NCBI GenBank assembly: GCA_036346395.1
Contig: CM070604.1
Location: 5,317,904-5,381,903 of the forward strand
Reading direction: 5' to 3'
Length of the DNA: 64,000 nt
Origin: Hsuehochloa calcarea
Taxonomy: Eukaryota > Streptophyta > Magnoliopsida > Poales > Poaceae
Shown: positions 1 through 11,253 of the stretch, piece by piece
Layout of the letters: each line of letters begins with the position of its first letter
How positions within the stretch are numbered: position 1 is the stretch's first letter
The notes under the pieces: model-generated
Seen by the model: only the letters and a program-made list of their open reading frames with translations
Told to the model about the DNA's origin: nothing
Database searches by the model: none
Program-made: the position numbers and the translations under genes

Positions 1-235
1 AATGTGGTCGAAGGCATAGACCAGTGTAGTCGTAATAATGTTGTCGAAGCCTTATACCAGTCTAGTCAAAGGCATAAACTAGTATGGTCGAAATAATATG
101 GTCGAAGTTATAGATTATTATGGTCGAAGACGTAGACCAGTGTGGTCTAAAAATAGTAGTCGGGTCCTTAGACCAGCGTTGTCATAATACACTGTCAAAG
201 TTATGGATCAGTGGCCGAAGATATAGACTAGTGTA
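1..235. repeat. Degenerate tandem repeat of GGTC...GACC hairpin units
   Basis: Units of roughly 30 bases repeat the pattern TGGTCGAAG-N-TAGACCA, in which the outer GGTC and GACC are complementary. Examples lie near 8-23 and 121-137. Spacing is irregular and several units have lost pairing. It occupies the U3 part of the LTR, as the arrays at 10,968 and 33,941 do in theirs. Confidence 0.6.
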
Positions 236-380
236 CAATCAGTATCAATAAACACTACTTAATAACCATTAATAGGTTTTGAATTAGCAATTACTAGTGG
301 TTTAATATATAAAATACAAAGAGCGTGTTTTTGGGAGTTTTTGATCTCCCCTGAGAATCGGTATGACCACATGATCAGAG

Positions 381-647
381 CGGTACTACTGGTGTGCAGT
401 AGTACCGATGTTTCTTTGGCGGTACGATTTTTCCAGAGAGGGTATTTTTCTTGTGTTTTTTATCCTTTAAAAATCAATAATACCAATATAGCCGAGCGGT
501 GTTACCGCAGTGCGGTAATACCGATATTAAGTTGGCGGTAGTACCGCAAGTTTTTCATAACGGCTATATTAGTCGTATTAAATGCACAATAGTCGACCGT
601 TGTTCTCGACTGCTGTAGTACTGGTCCTGAACAACGGTATTACCGGT
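381..647. repeat. Palindromic CGGTA-type hairpins upstream of the LTR TATA box
   Basis: Arms CGGTACTACTG (381-391) and CAGTAGTACCG (397-407) pair perfectly around the loop GTGTG. A second pair at 497-508 and 512-523 pairs with one mismatch. Shorter palindromes GCGGTAGTACCGC (534-546) and CGGTATTACCG (near 637) follow. The sister LTR at 34.8-35.2 kb has GGAAGTTCC palindromes in the equivalent place. Confidence 0.75.
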
Positions 648-1399
648 AATTTTGATTTTTATGGATGTTTGTTCTAACGGCTAGTTTTTATGTGTGGGCT
701 ATAAATACCCACCTTGTTCGGCTGTGAACAAGGTTGCTGGTGCCTTATTCATTCTTTTGAGCAAAGAGTAAGTCATCTACACTCTTTTGTGCATGTGTTG
801 CACTTAGTGAACTTAGAAAGTAAACCGCTAAGTGCATGTGTTGCATTAGGTAGTGGATTATCCACTTGAGCTTAGACACTTGATTCGTTCAAGTGAGTAT
901 CTTCGGCCTATTACTCTTGGTATTTGCCTACATCTAGATGGCTTGGATGTGTTGCGCTGGTGAGTTTCTTAAAGAAGGTTGTGAGAATACTCAGACGATT
1001 TTGAGTGGTTTGGTGCTCGCCATCTCCGGAGTGGAGCAAGAGCAACCCCGAGTGGATCGAAGTATTGGTTCGTGTTGGAGCCGGTCTAATTAGTTTGGGA
1101 TTACTATGGATTAGGGGAGACCGGGAAGTCTCCGAACACTACGGTAAAAAGTCATTGTGGTTTGTTCTCTGGTGATTTACTTTGTGCAATTTACATTCCT
1201 AGAATTAAATTGCTTACATGTCTTTGTATATTTGCTATCATTGATATGGTCTTATAGTGTTGGTGTATTTAGTGAGGCTAATTGTTTTAGGTCTTAATTA
1301 TGCCAAACTGATTTGGCTTACTCTTCCGTATTAGAAATCAGTTTGCCCCCCCAAAATAATAATTAAATCTCCTATTCGCCCCCTCCATCAAACACGACT

Positions 1400-4300
1400 G
1401 TAAGTTAGTCGTACGATCGTACGATCAGTTTTTCTGCTATAATAATATTATTGTTTAGTATATTTAGAAGTACAATGAGTTATCTGATATTGATATCGCT
1501 TTATACATCTTTAATTATTTATAATTCTTATCTCATAATGAAATATAAAATTAAAATATTATCCACGTTTCCAACACGGAAGAAGCCGCATCGGCCGTTC
1601 CAGAATTTTCTGTCGACGCGGACGTATAGAGTACATTGCCTCTGTGCCTCCATTTAACCGGAAGATTGCCTGTGCACAGCACATAGGAGTATTGCATTGC
1701 ATGGTACAGCTTCTATAGGACACAAGGCAGCATGACAAAGAGCATACGGACGGCCATGTTGAGTTATCCCCATAACCCCGTTGCAGTTGCATGCAGTGTA
1801 CAACTACAACTACAACTGCAACTGCCCTACCCTTCTCTCTGCGTTCTTCTCTCTCGGGCAAGCAAACCAGTAGTATGGTGATGGCTTTTATCCGTGACCC
1901 GTCGAGCTCTTGATCTGATCGTCAGGCTCGGAATAGCCAGCTAGGTGGTAGCTAGTTGCGGCAGGGTCTCACTTCATGCGTGCCATGTCAGGTTCATTCA
2001 ATAGCATTGCCACGCTAGCAGCAAGTACGGTTGCATAAGGAAGGTCCAAGCGACGCATGCAGTACCCATCTTGATCGGCTGGTCAGTTCGTTAAAGAGTT
2101 GCGCTGAGGGAGATCGGTCGCTGGCTGGATGGGAAGTTCAGGTTGGTGCCAGTCCTCCCTACTGCCCGCTCGCTGGATTAGATCGTTAAACCATAGGGAT
2201 CCCACATGGGCGGAGCCAGGATTGGAACTAGAGACGATAGCTTCAGAACAGGCCTGGATTTACTATCATTCAGTTTAGATTACTTATAAAAAGAAAAGGT
2301 CAGGATTTATCGTTCCTAAGCTCTTTAATTTAGTATTTATCACTTGTAAGTTTATTCCTGATAATTTGCTACTTCTGAGCACTACGTATCTATGATTTGA
2401 CACTCCAGGCGTATTCCAGTATTTTTTTTTTATTTTGCACCAAAACCCACCATGAAAAAAACACATTTACCCCCTCCCCCCATTTAAGAAGAAACTTAAG
2501 TGTGTCAAATTCTAAATCAAAGTGCTTAGGAGTTTTAAATCCTTAATTTTCCTTTATAAAAAATAGAAGTTTTCGTAGGAGAAAACGTTTTATACGAAAA
2601 AGCAATAGAAAACAAATAATGATCAGGATAGATGATGGATGATAACTTAAGTTTGATGGAGTTTGGTGCACATGCACACTTCATCGAGCTACGAAATGTG
2701 TGACCGAAGCTATATAAAAAAGTGTTTGATCAAATTGTAACCATGCAGGGAGATAAAATATCATGCACTTGTACAGTACAAATTAGACTCAATACTAACT
2801 TAAAAATTTAAGAACAAAATAGAATCTAGATGCTACATAACATGGGTTTATGTGCCACAAATTAATTCCTAAGCTTTTTAGTTTCATGCTTATTGTTACT
2901 TAATCACATAAATTGAATTAGTAAAAACTTAGTCCTAGTAAAATTGCAATAGCGATATATGCTAATGAAATGTAGTAAAAAAATCATAAGAAGAGTCGGC
3001 ACTCTAACCGCCCTCCCTCACCCGCTCGACGCAAGGGAGGAGATCGGGAGGGGGCAAGGTCGGAGGAGAAGGAGACGCTAGGTGGATTCCAAGGTGAGGG
3101 CGGGGAGGGCGGGGAACGAAAGGAGTTTTTTCAAGTAGCTAATTGAAAAATCGATCCGGGTGGAATTATACGGGTATTTTAGTGGAATTTGTATGTTTTC
3201 TACAGTATTCCATACGGAACACTTCAGGTTTGAAGAAACCCTGCAAAATTCTCACATTCTAAACAAGTCAAATGCTCTTACGTTCCAAATCGACTAGCGC
3301 TTCCATATCCGGAGTCCTGCACATAATAGTATCTCAATCCACAGAGGCCGTTCATTGATCCCCCCCAAAAGTCATCAGTGGAGCAGCATCCAGTATTAGT
3401 GACACGGCTTGGCACATGGGCTACACACACAGGTTCAAGGCAGCGATAGAAAAGAGTGTACGGCACACGTTAAAACAGGAGGTACGGACGCAGAGGTCCT
3501 CTCGTCTATCTGGGCCAATTGTTTTTATCGGCATCAGCGAACCTAGAGTACCAGTGACTAGCTAATTTTGGAATATAAGTAATGTTAAAGTTTTCAGTTG
3601 AAAGCTCCTGAAACGCTATTGCTATTGCTAGAACTTTGATGTGCTTTATGCTAACCCCTTCCCGTTCTTTGCCGTTTTAGAATGTACACACTGGTTTTTA
3701 AAAAACTTTGATCTCTAATATGTATAAAAGTATTTAGATTTGTCTAGTAAAAATAGTACTACTACATTTATCATGAAAAATACTTTCATGCAATTATATT
3801 TGTAATATTTTTGCTAACATGTAATTACAAAAGTAATGGTCAGATATGTGTACTAGACATCATATCGATGTCCAATACGACAAAAAAAAGTAGTATAGTG
3901 CACTGATCTTAATTTCTGTTTTTGGTCCCCTTCGCTAACCATGGGAATTGTCCCGTTGATAAGATGTTTGTTTAGGCAACTATTTCTTCAGTATGCTTTT
4001 CTCCGGTTGACCCAGAAAGAACACCTTTTCTAGTGGAACTCAGGAACATTTATATGTTCACGCTATGTTTCCAGTTTATATGAATCCATTCAATAAACTT
4101 AAGTGCATCCATATCGTAAACTTTCTAGCTTAGCTTGTTCACTCACGACAATACGTAGATAGCGAAAGAAACTGAGAGCTCACTTAGTGATCTTTGGTCA
4201 CGGGTAATTGGGACGCATGCACACACACGCTCGCTCTGGTTATGTGCATTTTTTTATATATATTCTAGTGCACAACGAAAACTCGGCCAGTACAGTAACA

Positions 4301-5620
4301 CTCTATAGAACTAATAATAGGCCATGTGCTAACACAGCACTATCTCTCTTGTTTTTTTTTTTGCTAAACAAAGACAGCACGCAAAGAAAGCCATTTTAAG
4401 CGTGACAAGACAAGGAGGGAATCAACAAACAAGATCTCTAAGATAAGACCAAACACAAGTACGCAAGGAAAAGCTCGTGGATGCGTTGCAATTTGCACGC
4501 GAGGTCGGTGTGATTACGTTAGTGGAGGTTGTTCACGAACAGAAGAGCAGCTAGCACCGCATGCTTTGCGTGGTTGCACGCGCGAGGTCGCGAAACCGAA
4601 GAGCTAGATTTGGGCCTGACGCTTTTCAATTTCCGTCTTTCTTTTCGGCTCTTGCCCACGCCGACAGGGCCCCCGCGGTTCCGAATGCTCCCCCGTGTTA
4701 GGCTCTGTTCTTAGGGCCGCGTCGGAATCTGGTGCGGCGTGGATTTGATTAGTTCGCCCCGTGGGGGAAAAAAAATAATGATCCCAGACCCGATTTGAAA
4801 TTAATGCATGATTCTTACATAATTATGCAAAAGTTCTACAATAATTCTGAACCGAGATAGAGAAAATACTTTCTACAATAATTCCCGTGAAAGATGTTTT
4901 GAACACGCTCGCTATCTAGGACTCCTACTTGTACTGTAGAACACTCGCAGAGTAGTACCCGTACTCGTTTGCCTTTCTAGTCTTCCTAATATTTCAATTC
5001 TACCTCCCTATGAGAAAGAAAGACGACGAGTCGAACACGGCTCCCCGCTCGGTGAAATTTATTGCGTCTCTCTCATCATCTACTGCTACTAGTATCTCGA
5101 AGCCATTGGTCTTCACGTGGAGAACACCAACTTGTCGCTCAGTTTCTTGGACTACGAGCTGGCTGTATGTCCAGCTAGCTGATGTTATCTCAGGCATGCG
5201 GACCGAGGTCATATCTTACTGTTACAGAACCACCAAAACCAACCATTATCTTCGTAAAAAAACAACCAACCATTAGCAACCGCGCATCAGTGTGTGGTGC
5301 ACAAAATTAAGGTCCGGTAGTTCTGTACGAATAATCGGGGAATTGATTATTTACTCTTTTCTTATATGTGTTTTGAGATTTTACTCTCCTTTTCAACGCA
5401 ATTAGTATTTTACTATCTTCTTAGTCCGTTGGTTGATTAAACACTCCGTTTTAATTATTTTACTATCTGGTGTTTTCATTATTTTGTTAATATTCGACGG
5501 GTTTTCCTGCTATAGTCACACGAAAAGTCATTTTTGCCCCCTCAGTCTATTGCCTCTTGCTCGTGCGACATCTCCTCCCTTTCGCTTGCTCTCCCTCTCC
5601 TTCCGCCGCCACTTCCTACC
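1400..5620. other. No recognisable gene
   Basis: AT-rich sequence with scattered stops in all frames and no domain that I recognise. Short open frames (for example minus 3,278-3,466) have no support beyond being open. There are short T and CT runs. It probably contains old, unrecognisable repeats. Confidence 0.5.
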
Positions 5621-6358
5621 TGATGAGGATTAAAATCTCTGTGTATTACTTTAATACATAATTAAAAGATCATATGTCTTTGTGGTTGTAACCCCTACAC
5701 TAACGACATCTGTAGTCGTAAGAATCGCCACCTAAAGCTAACGACCTCTGTGGTCATAAGGATTCCAGAGGTTACTTATAAATACCCTGGTAGAAAACGA
5801 TCATATATCTAGTCCCCACCAGATTACTACTCATACAAGCGATGAACTTATATTTGGATTATGCTCTAAGCATATTTCTTACTGTGTGATGAATAAAGCA
5901 CGTGTCATATTGACTCAATACCACGCGATGTTTCATAGTCCTAAGACACTATCAACAAACTACCGTGTGGTTTAGCTCTCACAAATATCAACCGTCGAAC
6001 GGTTGATATTTCATCAACCATTGCCTCGCTTCGACCAGTCGCGACACTTCCAATAGACTCCTCATTCCGGATTAACTGCTGCCACTTCATCAACTACTTA
6101 AGAAAGAACGCGAACGGTAGAAGAAAAAGGAGAAGCAGAATCCAATTCGTAAGATAAGAGACAATTGGATTTCATCTGAAGCATTAGCATGGCAATCATT
6201 ACACTTAGTGTAATTAGGATTAGTCCATTGCCTTGTCAAGGACACCCCCTGTAAAGGATCTGGTTCATAGCAATGAAGATCAATCCCATCATCTCCCAAG
6301 AACTCTTTGACATTTTTCTCTGTTTTATTTTGTAAGATCGGCGACTCGATCGTCGACA
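5621..6358 (+). mobile_element. 5' LTR of Tat-type Gypsy element 1
   Basis: The LTR starts TGATGAGGATT, like the transcriptional start of the Tat LTR at 51,513 read on the minus strand (TGACGAGGATC), and ends CGTCGACA just before a primer-binding site. A TATA-like motif, CTTATAAATA, lies near 5,776. Its 738 bases are close to the 777 and 798 bases of the two Tat LTRs elsewhere in the window, but the sequence is strongly diverged. No matching 3' LTR is found, because the element is lost beyond the integrase. Confidence 0.7.
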
Positions 6359-6360
6359 GC

Positions 6361-6380
6361 TGGCGTCGTCCGTGGGGAAG
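6361..6380 (+). other. Primer-binding site of Gypsy element 1
   Basis: TGGCGTCGTCCGTGGGGA lies two bases after the LTR end and resembles the TGGCGCC...GTGGGGA binding sites common in plant Gypsy elements. The Tat element on the right has TTGGCGCCCCGTGGGG in the equivalent place. Confidence 0.65.
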
Positions 6381-6459
6381 AAGGTGTTAAGTTCTTGAAT
6401 TTTACTTCGCTCAAGCATTCCTCATCCGCTTCCTTTGCCTCATCATCGCTCATGCAAAC

Positions 6460-7320
6460 ATGGTCAGGACTTGGGATAAGGAAAACTGGTTTGACCTGGC
6501 GGACTACTCCGGCCTGAACATGGACGCATGTATGCACACCATGGAAGAAAATGAGATGTCATCCTCCTCCTCCTCCACCGGCTCGCCATTTGCAGAGATT
6601 AGTGAAATCGACCGGATGGATGAAGATACACCGCCGCCATCAATGGCGCTCTCAAAGGAACCACTCGTTCTGACCAGTTCAGAACGTCCGAACGCCTCTA
6701 CAAGTCCAGTCGACCCGACCGGCAAAAACGGCAACGAAAGCCTAGCGCTACAATCAGAGAGTCCACGTACTCTCGATATTATCATGGGTGACCAGCATTT
6801 ACCAATGACTCCTACATATTCCGTGGGCCAACCACTTGCTGGTTGAAATGCTAAGGGCGCTCAAGCACCAACTACCGGAGGCAACCGAGTTGATGGATGT
6901 GCGAGTAAGGGGTCAGACAGGGCACACCAGCAGGTCGAGGGAAAACTTACCTCATCGAACGCCCACTACAAGCAAGAATCTTCCACAACCTTCGGTAACG
7001 ATACAAAATCTGCAACAAGTTCGGGATATTCTGAATAATCCAGATCCTGCTTTTGCAGGAACTCCAAGTTATGCTCAGCTTGCCGGTCAGGTGTCGGAAA
7101 TCCTCCAGCAAACCATGCGGTGTACGAAAATGTACCGGGAGCAAAGGAATTCGCAAAGTCACACAAATGACTTCATCCCAGCACTCCTCCCTCAGTAGGG
7201 GACAACATGGCCGAGCCGAGGACCAATCAGCACCAAGACTCCCGCGTAGGTTCCGACCAAGAAATCACGAGGGAAGTCAGCTCTTCACAATAGCCACTCC
7301 TCCTCAAGGGGAGTGACCGC
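6460..7320 (+). pseudogene. gag remnant of Gypsy element 1
   Basis: A 128-residue frame opens at 6,460 (MVRTWDKENWF), followed by frames shifted at 6,836 and 7,053, so the reading frame is broken at least twice. The position just after the LTR and primer site, and the Ser/Pro-rich acidic composition, resemble the gag start of the Tat element near 63,193 on the minus strand. From this start to reverse transcriptase is only about 1.4 kb, against about 3.2 kb in that relative, so much of gag and all of the protease appear deleted. No zinc knuckle or aspartic protease motif was found. Confidence 0.6.
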
Positions 7321-7739
7321 TTGATTTAGGTGATCTCAGGCATCATCTGAACTAAGCAGGTGATCAAAGATGTTATCACAATGTCCACAACCGAATTAGG
7401 ACACCGGATCCTAGGTATGCAAATCTAAGGAACCGATCTCCAACTGATTATAATCTGGCTCCTTTTCAGAGAAGGCACCACGATTCTATTACGGGCTGCC
7501 GAGCATTTTCGGTAGGAGATTGAAAAATGGCTTATGCATCTGGTCAGAAATCCTAAGAACTTGTGGATGAGCTTCCGACCAGAGAAACTAATCCGCCTGC
7601 AATGCAGTTTAAACACTCAAGGCCAAAGATAGCCCCAAAGCCTTCTGACTAGACCAAGGAGGTTTCACTCGGCAAAGGCGCTCCTCTAGAGAGCACCAAC
7701 ACATCGTCTGTATCAGGAAATGCTAATGTGTCCACCCAA

Positions 7740-8470
7740 AAGGTACTGGTCAAGGCAGGACTCGACCCCAAATAGCAAGAGTTGCTCGCTTCCTTCCTCC
7801 GAGCAAACCAGAACGTATTATCCTGGTAGGCGTCCGACATGCCCGGGGTCCCTAGGGAGGTGATCGAGCACATGCTATATCTCCAACCTGACAAAAAAAC
7901 CGGTCAAGTAGAAGCTAAGATGTTTTGCATTTGATCGAAAGGAGGTAATCCAGTTGGAGATCGACAAGCTCCTCAAGGCTGGATTCATTCGTGAAGTCGA
8001 CCACCCATAGTGGCCCGCTAACCCTGTAATGGTTAGAAAAAGCAATGGGAAATGGCGAATGTGTATTGACTTTACAGATCTTAATAAAGCTTGTCTGAAG
8101 GATGACTTTCCCCTTCCCTGTATTGATCAACTTATAGACACTACTTCCGGGTGTGAGTTGCTAAGTTTTTTAGAAGCATACTCATAGTACCACCAAATTA
8201 ATATGAGTAAAGGTGATGAAAAGAAAACTTCCTTCATCATTCAGTATGACACTTACTGCTACGTTAAGATGTCATTTGGTCTTAAAAAAGCTGGTGCAAC
8301 TTTTCAGAGATTGATGCAAAAAAAAAACATTTAATCCTCAAATAGGTCGAAATCTAGAATCTTATGTTGATGACTTGGTTGTGAAAAGCATCGACACTAG
8401 CGATCATATTTCCAACCTGCACGAGATTTTCAATAACTTGTGAAGGCATAACCTTAAGTTAAATACAGAG
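7740..8470 (+). pseudogene. Reverse transcriptase of Gypsy element 1, 5' half, decayed
   Basis: Conceptual translation gives plant Gypsy RT blocks in order: the region before RT (LRANQNVLSW, DMPGVPREVIEHMLYL), then MVRKSNGKWRMCIDFTDLNK (about 8,030), LKDDFPLPCIDQLID, CYVKMSFGLKKAGATFQRLM (about 8,257-8,318) and ESYVDDLVVKSI with the YVDD catalytic motif (about 8,357). In-frame stops and frame changes interrupt it, for instance at the poly-A run near 8,320. It would copy element RNA into DNA in the virus-like particle; this copy cannot make a functional enzyme. Confidence 0.85.
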
Positions 8471-8476
8471 AAGTGT

Positions 8477-9139
8477 GTGTTTGGAGGTTTTTCAAAAAAG
8501 TTTCTTGCATTCCTAGTTTCGGCTAGAGGTATTGAAACAAATCCAACAAAAATATCGGCAATTGACCAGATGCGCCCTCCGAGCACAAAGAAAGGAGTCC
8601 AAAAACTAACCGAGTCTATGGCAGCATTTAGTCATTTCACAACACGGTTAGGTGAGAAAGGATTACATTTATTCAAACTTCTTCGGAAACATGGAAGTTT
8701 CGAGTGGACTAAGGAAGCAGACGATACCTTTGAAAAACTTAAGAAGTACCTTATGAGTCTCCCAATCACAGTTTCTACAAGATCAAGAGAAATATTGCTG
8801 ATTTACGTGGCTGTAACGCCACAAATAGCGAGTGGTGTACTGGTCGTAGAACGTGACAACGTCCAACGACCAGTGTATTACGTAAGTGGAGTCTTACTTG
8901 GACCAATGGAAAGATACCCACAAATAAAAAAGATGCTTTATGGTCTCCATATGTCTTCAAGGAAAATAATGCATTACTTTCAAGACCACAAAGTGGTCGT
9001 ACCAACTGGATATCCCCTTGGTCAAGTTCTCGGAAACAAGGAATCATCAGGACGAATAGCAAAATGGGCGGTCAAGCTTGGGGCGTTCGACCTCCATTTC
9101 ATCTCACGAACAACAATTAAATCCCAGGCGATCGCATAA
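8477..9139 (+). pseudogene. RT C-terminal part and first RNase H of Gypsy element 1
   Basis: This 220-residue open stretch contains KFLAFLVSARGIETNPTKIS, KGVQKLTESMAAFSHF and GEKGLHLFKLLRKHGSFEW, the thumb and connection of Gypsy RT. It continues with LLIYVAVTPQIASGVLVVE and RPVYYVSGVLLGPMERYP, typical of the classic RNase H in plant Gypsy elements. It aligns block by block with the minus-strand copy at 59,157-59,705. It is the best preserved part of this element but lies between broken segments. Confidence 0.85.
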
Positions 9140-9208
9140 TTCATTGCCGAATGGATAAACCCTGAACCCACCCAAGGGTCCGAGTACGAACACCACGACA
9201 AGTGAACA

Positions 9209-9439
9209 ATGTACTTTGACGGTTCCTTGATGCTCAAAGGCTCGGGGGCTGGAGTCGTCCTAATATCCCATATTGGAGAACATATCAAATACGCTATTCA
9301 GCTAAACTTTCCTACAACAAACAATGTGACAAAATATGAAGGTTTACTAGCAGGACTCCGAGTAGCCAGAGTGCTCGGGATTCACAGATTACTAGTGAAA
9401 TACGATTCTCAACTAGTAACGAATCAAGTAGGGAAATAG
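9209..9439 (+). pseudogene. Second, archaeal-type RNase H (aRNH) of Gypsy element 1
   Basis: The 76-residue frame reads MYFDGSLMLKGSGAGVVLIS, then TKYEGLLAGLRVARVLGI and LLVKYDSQLVTNQVGK. The D..GS..GAGVVL, E-GLL-GL and DSQLV blocks are those of the additional RNase H carried by the Tat clade of plant Ty3/Gypsy elements, distinct from the first RNase H just upstream. It breaks at a stop at 9,439 and its C-terminal part continues at 9,461 in another frame. This supports the Tat assignment. Confidence 0.8.
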
Positions 9440-9460
9440 TATCAATGCTCAAATACCAAG

Positions 9461-10335
9461 ATGTTATCTTATCTGGTGGAATTACGGAAACTCAAAAGAC
9501 ACTTCTTCGGTTTCCAGATCCAACACATTCTTAGAAAGAAAAACTTTCTAGCAGACCAGTTGATACAGATGGCCTCCACAAGGTCACCTGTCCCGCCCGA
9601 AGTTTTTCTCGAGCAACTCGATTCACCCTCGGTGGTTGAGCATTCCGATGACATATATGTTCCAATGGAATTCGTACAAATCGATCCCACGGACATGGAT
9701 GCTTCGCAGGAGGTCGTCAAACACGACCCTAGTAGAGATTGGATGGCGTCGATCGACAATTATCTTCAGCATGACATTATTCCTGACGATGATGTAGAGG
9801 CTGATTGTATTGCTCGAAAAGCCAAATCATATAGCCTGATCGAATGTATCTTGTGTAAACGAGGATCTTACGGAGTATTGATGAGATGCATATCTCAAAC
9901 GGACAACATTGAGTTGCTATCCGACATTCATGGAGGAGTCTGTGGATCACATCATTCCTATAGAACATTGGTTGGTAAAGCGTTCAAGCAAGGATATTAT
10001 TGACCAACTGCCCTTCATGATGCAAAAGAGCTCATGACGAATTGTGTACAATGTTAATTTCATAGTCGACAAGTACATCAGCCGGTACAAGCTTTGCAAA
10101 CAATACATCTTTCTTGGTCTTTTGCAACCTGGGGACTAAACATTTTGAGACCTTTCCCAAGAGCACCTAGGGACTTTGAATTTCTTTTTGTCATGATTGA
10201 CACGTTTACCAAGTGGATAGAAACTGAGACAGTTGTTAAAACAACAACTGAAGCTACTAAGAGGTTTCTCACAAAAAATATGATCACACGATTTGGTGTA
10301 CCCAGTAGTATAGTCACAGATAATGGTGCCCAGTT
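9461..10335 (+). pseudogene. Integrase of Gypsy element 1, truncated
   Basis: After the aRNH tail and a linker, the zinc-binding HHCC region is visible (DIHGGVCGSHHSYRTLVGKA, then CVQC), followed by the catalytic core with IDTFTKWIETE and TDNGAQF (first and second catalytic Asp). Stops at about 10,001 (TGA for an expected Trp) and 10,054 (TAA for an expected Gln) fit C-to-T/G-to-A decay. The core stops at 10,335 before the catalytic Glu, where sequence changes abruptly to Copia RT. Confidence 0.85.
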
Positions 10336-10455
10336 CCTATTGCTCGATTAGAAGCCATTAGAATCCTTTTAACATTTGCTGCATCTAAGGTTTTCAGGTT
10401 GTATCAAAGGGATGTTAAGAGCGCTTTTCTTAATGGCTTTACTGAGGAAGAAGTG

Positions 10456-11253
10456 TGTCGGTGTATTAGAACCGATCTTACGTAAAGATTGTTTGATTCG
10501 GGGGGTCTCCTAGAGATGAGATCACGCAGAGTGGATTGACACGGGATGTTTAGACAGGTTCAGGCCTTCTCCGGAGAGAATAATAACCCTAATCCTGTGT
10601 GGTGTGGTATTCTTGATGATCAAGTAAAAGACTAAGACTATTACAGAGAATAGCACTTGTGTTCCTACTTGACTAGCTCTTGTTCGTTGTCCCCCCTTTA
10701 TCTCTCTCATTGATGCCCTTATATAGTCGTGAAGAAGTAGCCGTTTTGTCCTGCGGGAGATGCGCCTAATTAATCCAGTAACGGACGCATGATGGCAGTA
10801 ATTACCGACGCCTCGGCTTCTTCACGCCGTCCGCAATTATCTTCCGAGATAATGGGGTAGTTACACACCATTAATAAGCGGAATAATAGTGCGTAGACCG
10901 CTCGATTCCTTAATCAATTGGACCCACTCGCCTGTAGGTTTGATTATAAGGTGGTCGAAGTTTACCTGGTCGTAGAAGAACTTACGACCAGGTAGCAGTC
11001 GTAAAAGGACTTACGACTAGGTAACAGTCGTAGAAGGACTTACGACTATGTAGTGGTCGTAGAAGGACTTACGACCATGATATAGTCGTAGCAAGACTTA
11101 CGACTATGGGGGTGATTGTAGAAGAACTTACAATCACTTGTTGGGCTTCTCCCTTATAGATAAGGGGTACCTCTGGGGACTATGTGACATCATATTTACC
11201 CATAATAAGAATTATAGATAAAAGATAAAATGAGGATTATTAGATCCTCGTCA
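10456..11253 (-). mobile_element. Solo Tat/Gypsy LTR with 5-bp target duplication AAGTG
   Basis: The sequence begins TGTCGGTGTATT and ends GATCCTCGTCA, matching end to end the LTR at 50,737-51,513. It is flanked by AAGTG on both sides (10,451-10,455 and 11,254-11,258), and removing it with one AAGTG rejoins the Copia reading frame. Read as the retrotransposon is transcribed it lies on the minus strand (TATA motif as CTATATAAG near 10,723). A solo LTR arises by recombination between the two LTRs of a full element. Confidence 0.95.
10968..11136. repeat. Array of six perfect hairpins in the solo Tat LTR
   Basis: Six units of about 33 bases, each an inverted repeat with a 6-7 base loop. Arms are GGTCGTA/TTACGACC (units 1 and 4), AGTCGTA/TTACGACT (units 2, 3 and 5) and GATTGTA/TTACAATC (unit 6). 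All six pair perfectly although the arms differ at two positions, so changes are compensatory. Spacers such as AGGTAGC or ATGTAGT separate them. Confidence 0.9.

Larger units (their letters stand above)
1..1400 (+). mobile_element. 3' part of a Copia-type LTR (subfamily A), cut by the window start
   Basis: The stretch matches in order the LTRs ending at 36,059 and 50,247: a U3 region with short palindromes, the block ACGGCTAGTTTTT, a TATA box at about 700-707, the repeated phrase 'gcatgtgttgca' around 820-850, the 'ccatctccggagtggag' block near 1,020, and the closing pyrimidine-rich block CTATTCGCCCCCTCC near 1,371. The usual final bases (GATCTTACA in the sister copies) are not present, so the exact right end is uncertain. 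No internal retrotransposon sequence follows, so this is a solo or truncated LTR. Confidence 0.75.

Noticed and set aside
3278..3466. 62-residue minus-strand open frame rich in Cys and Tyr
   Set aside because: No recognisable motif, no start context or neighbours; left as chance.
5000..5212. 70-residue minus-strand open frame (MTSVRMPEITSASWTYSQLV at start)
   Set aside because: Reads plausibly as protein but I recognise no family and find no adjoining exon; the overlapping plus-strand frame is equally open. Not supported enough to call.
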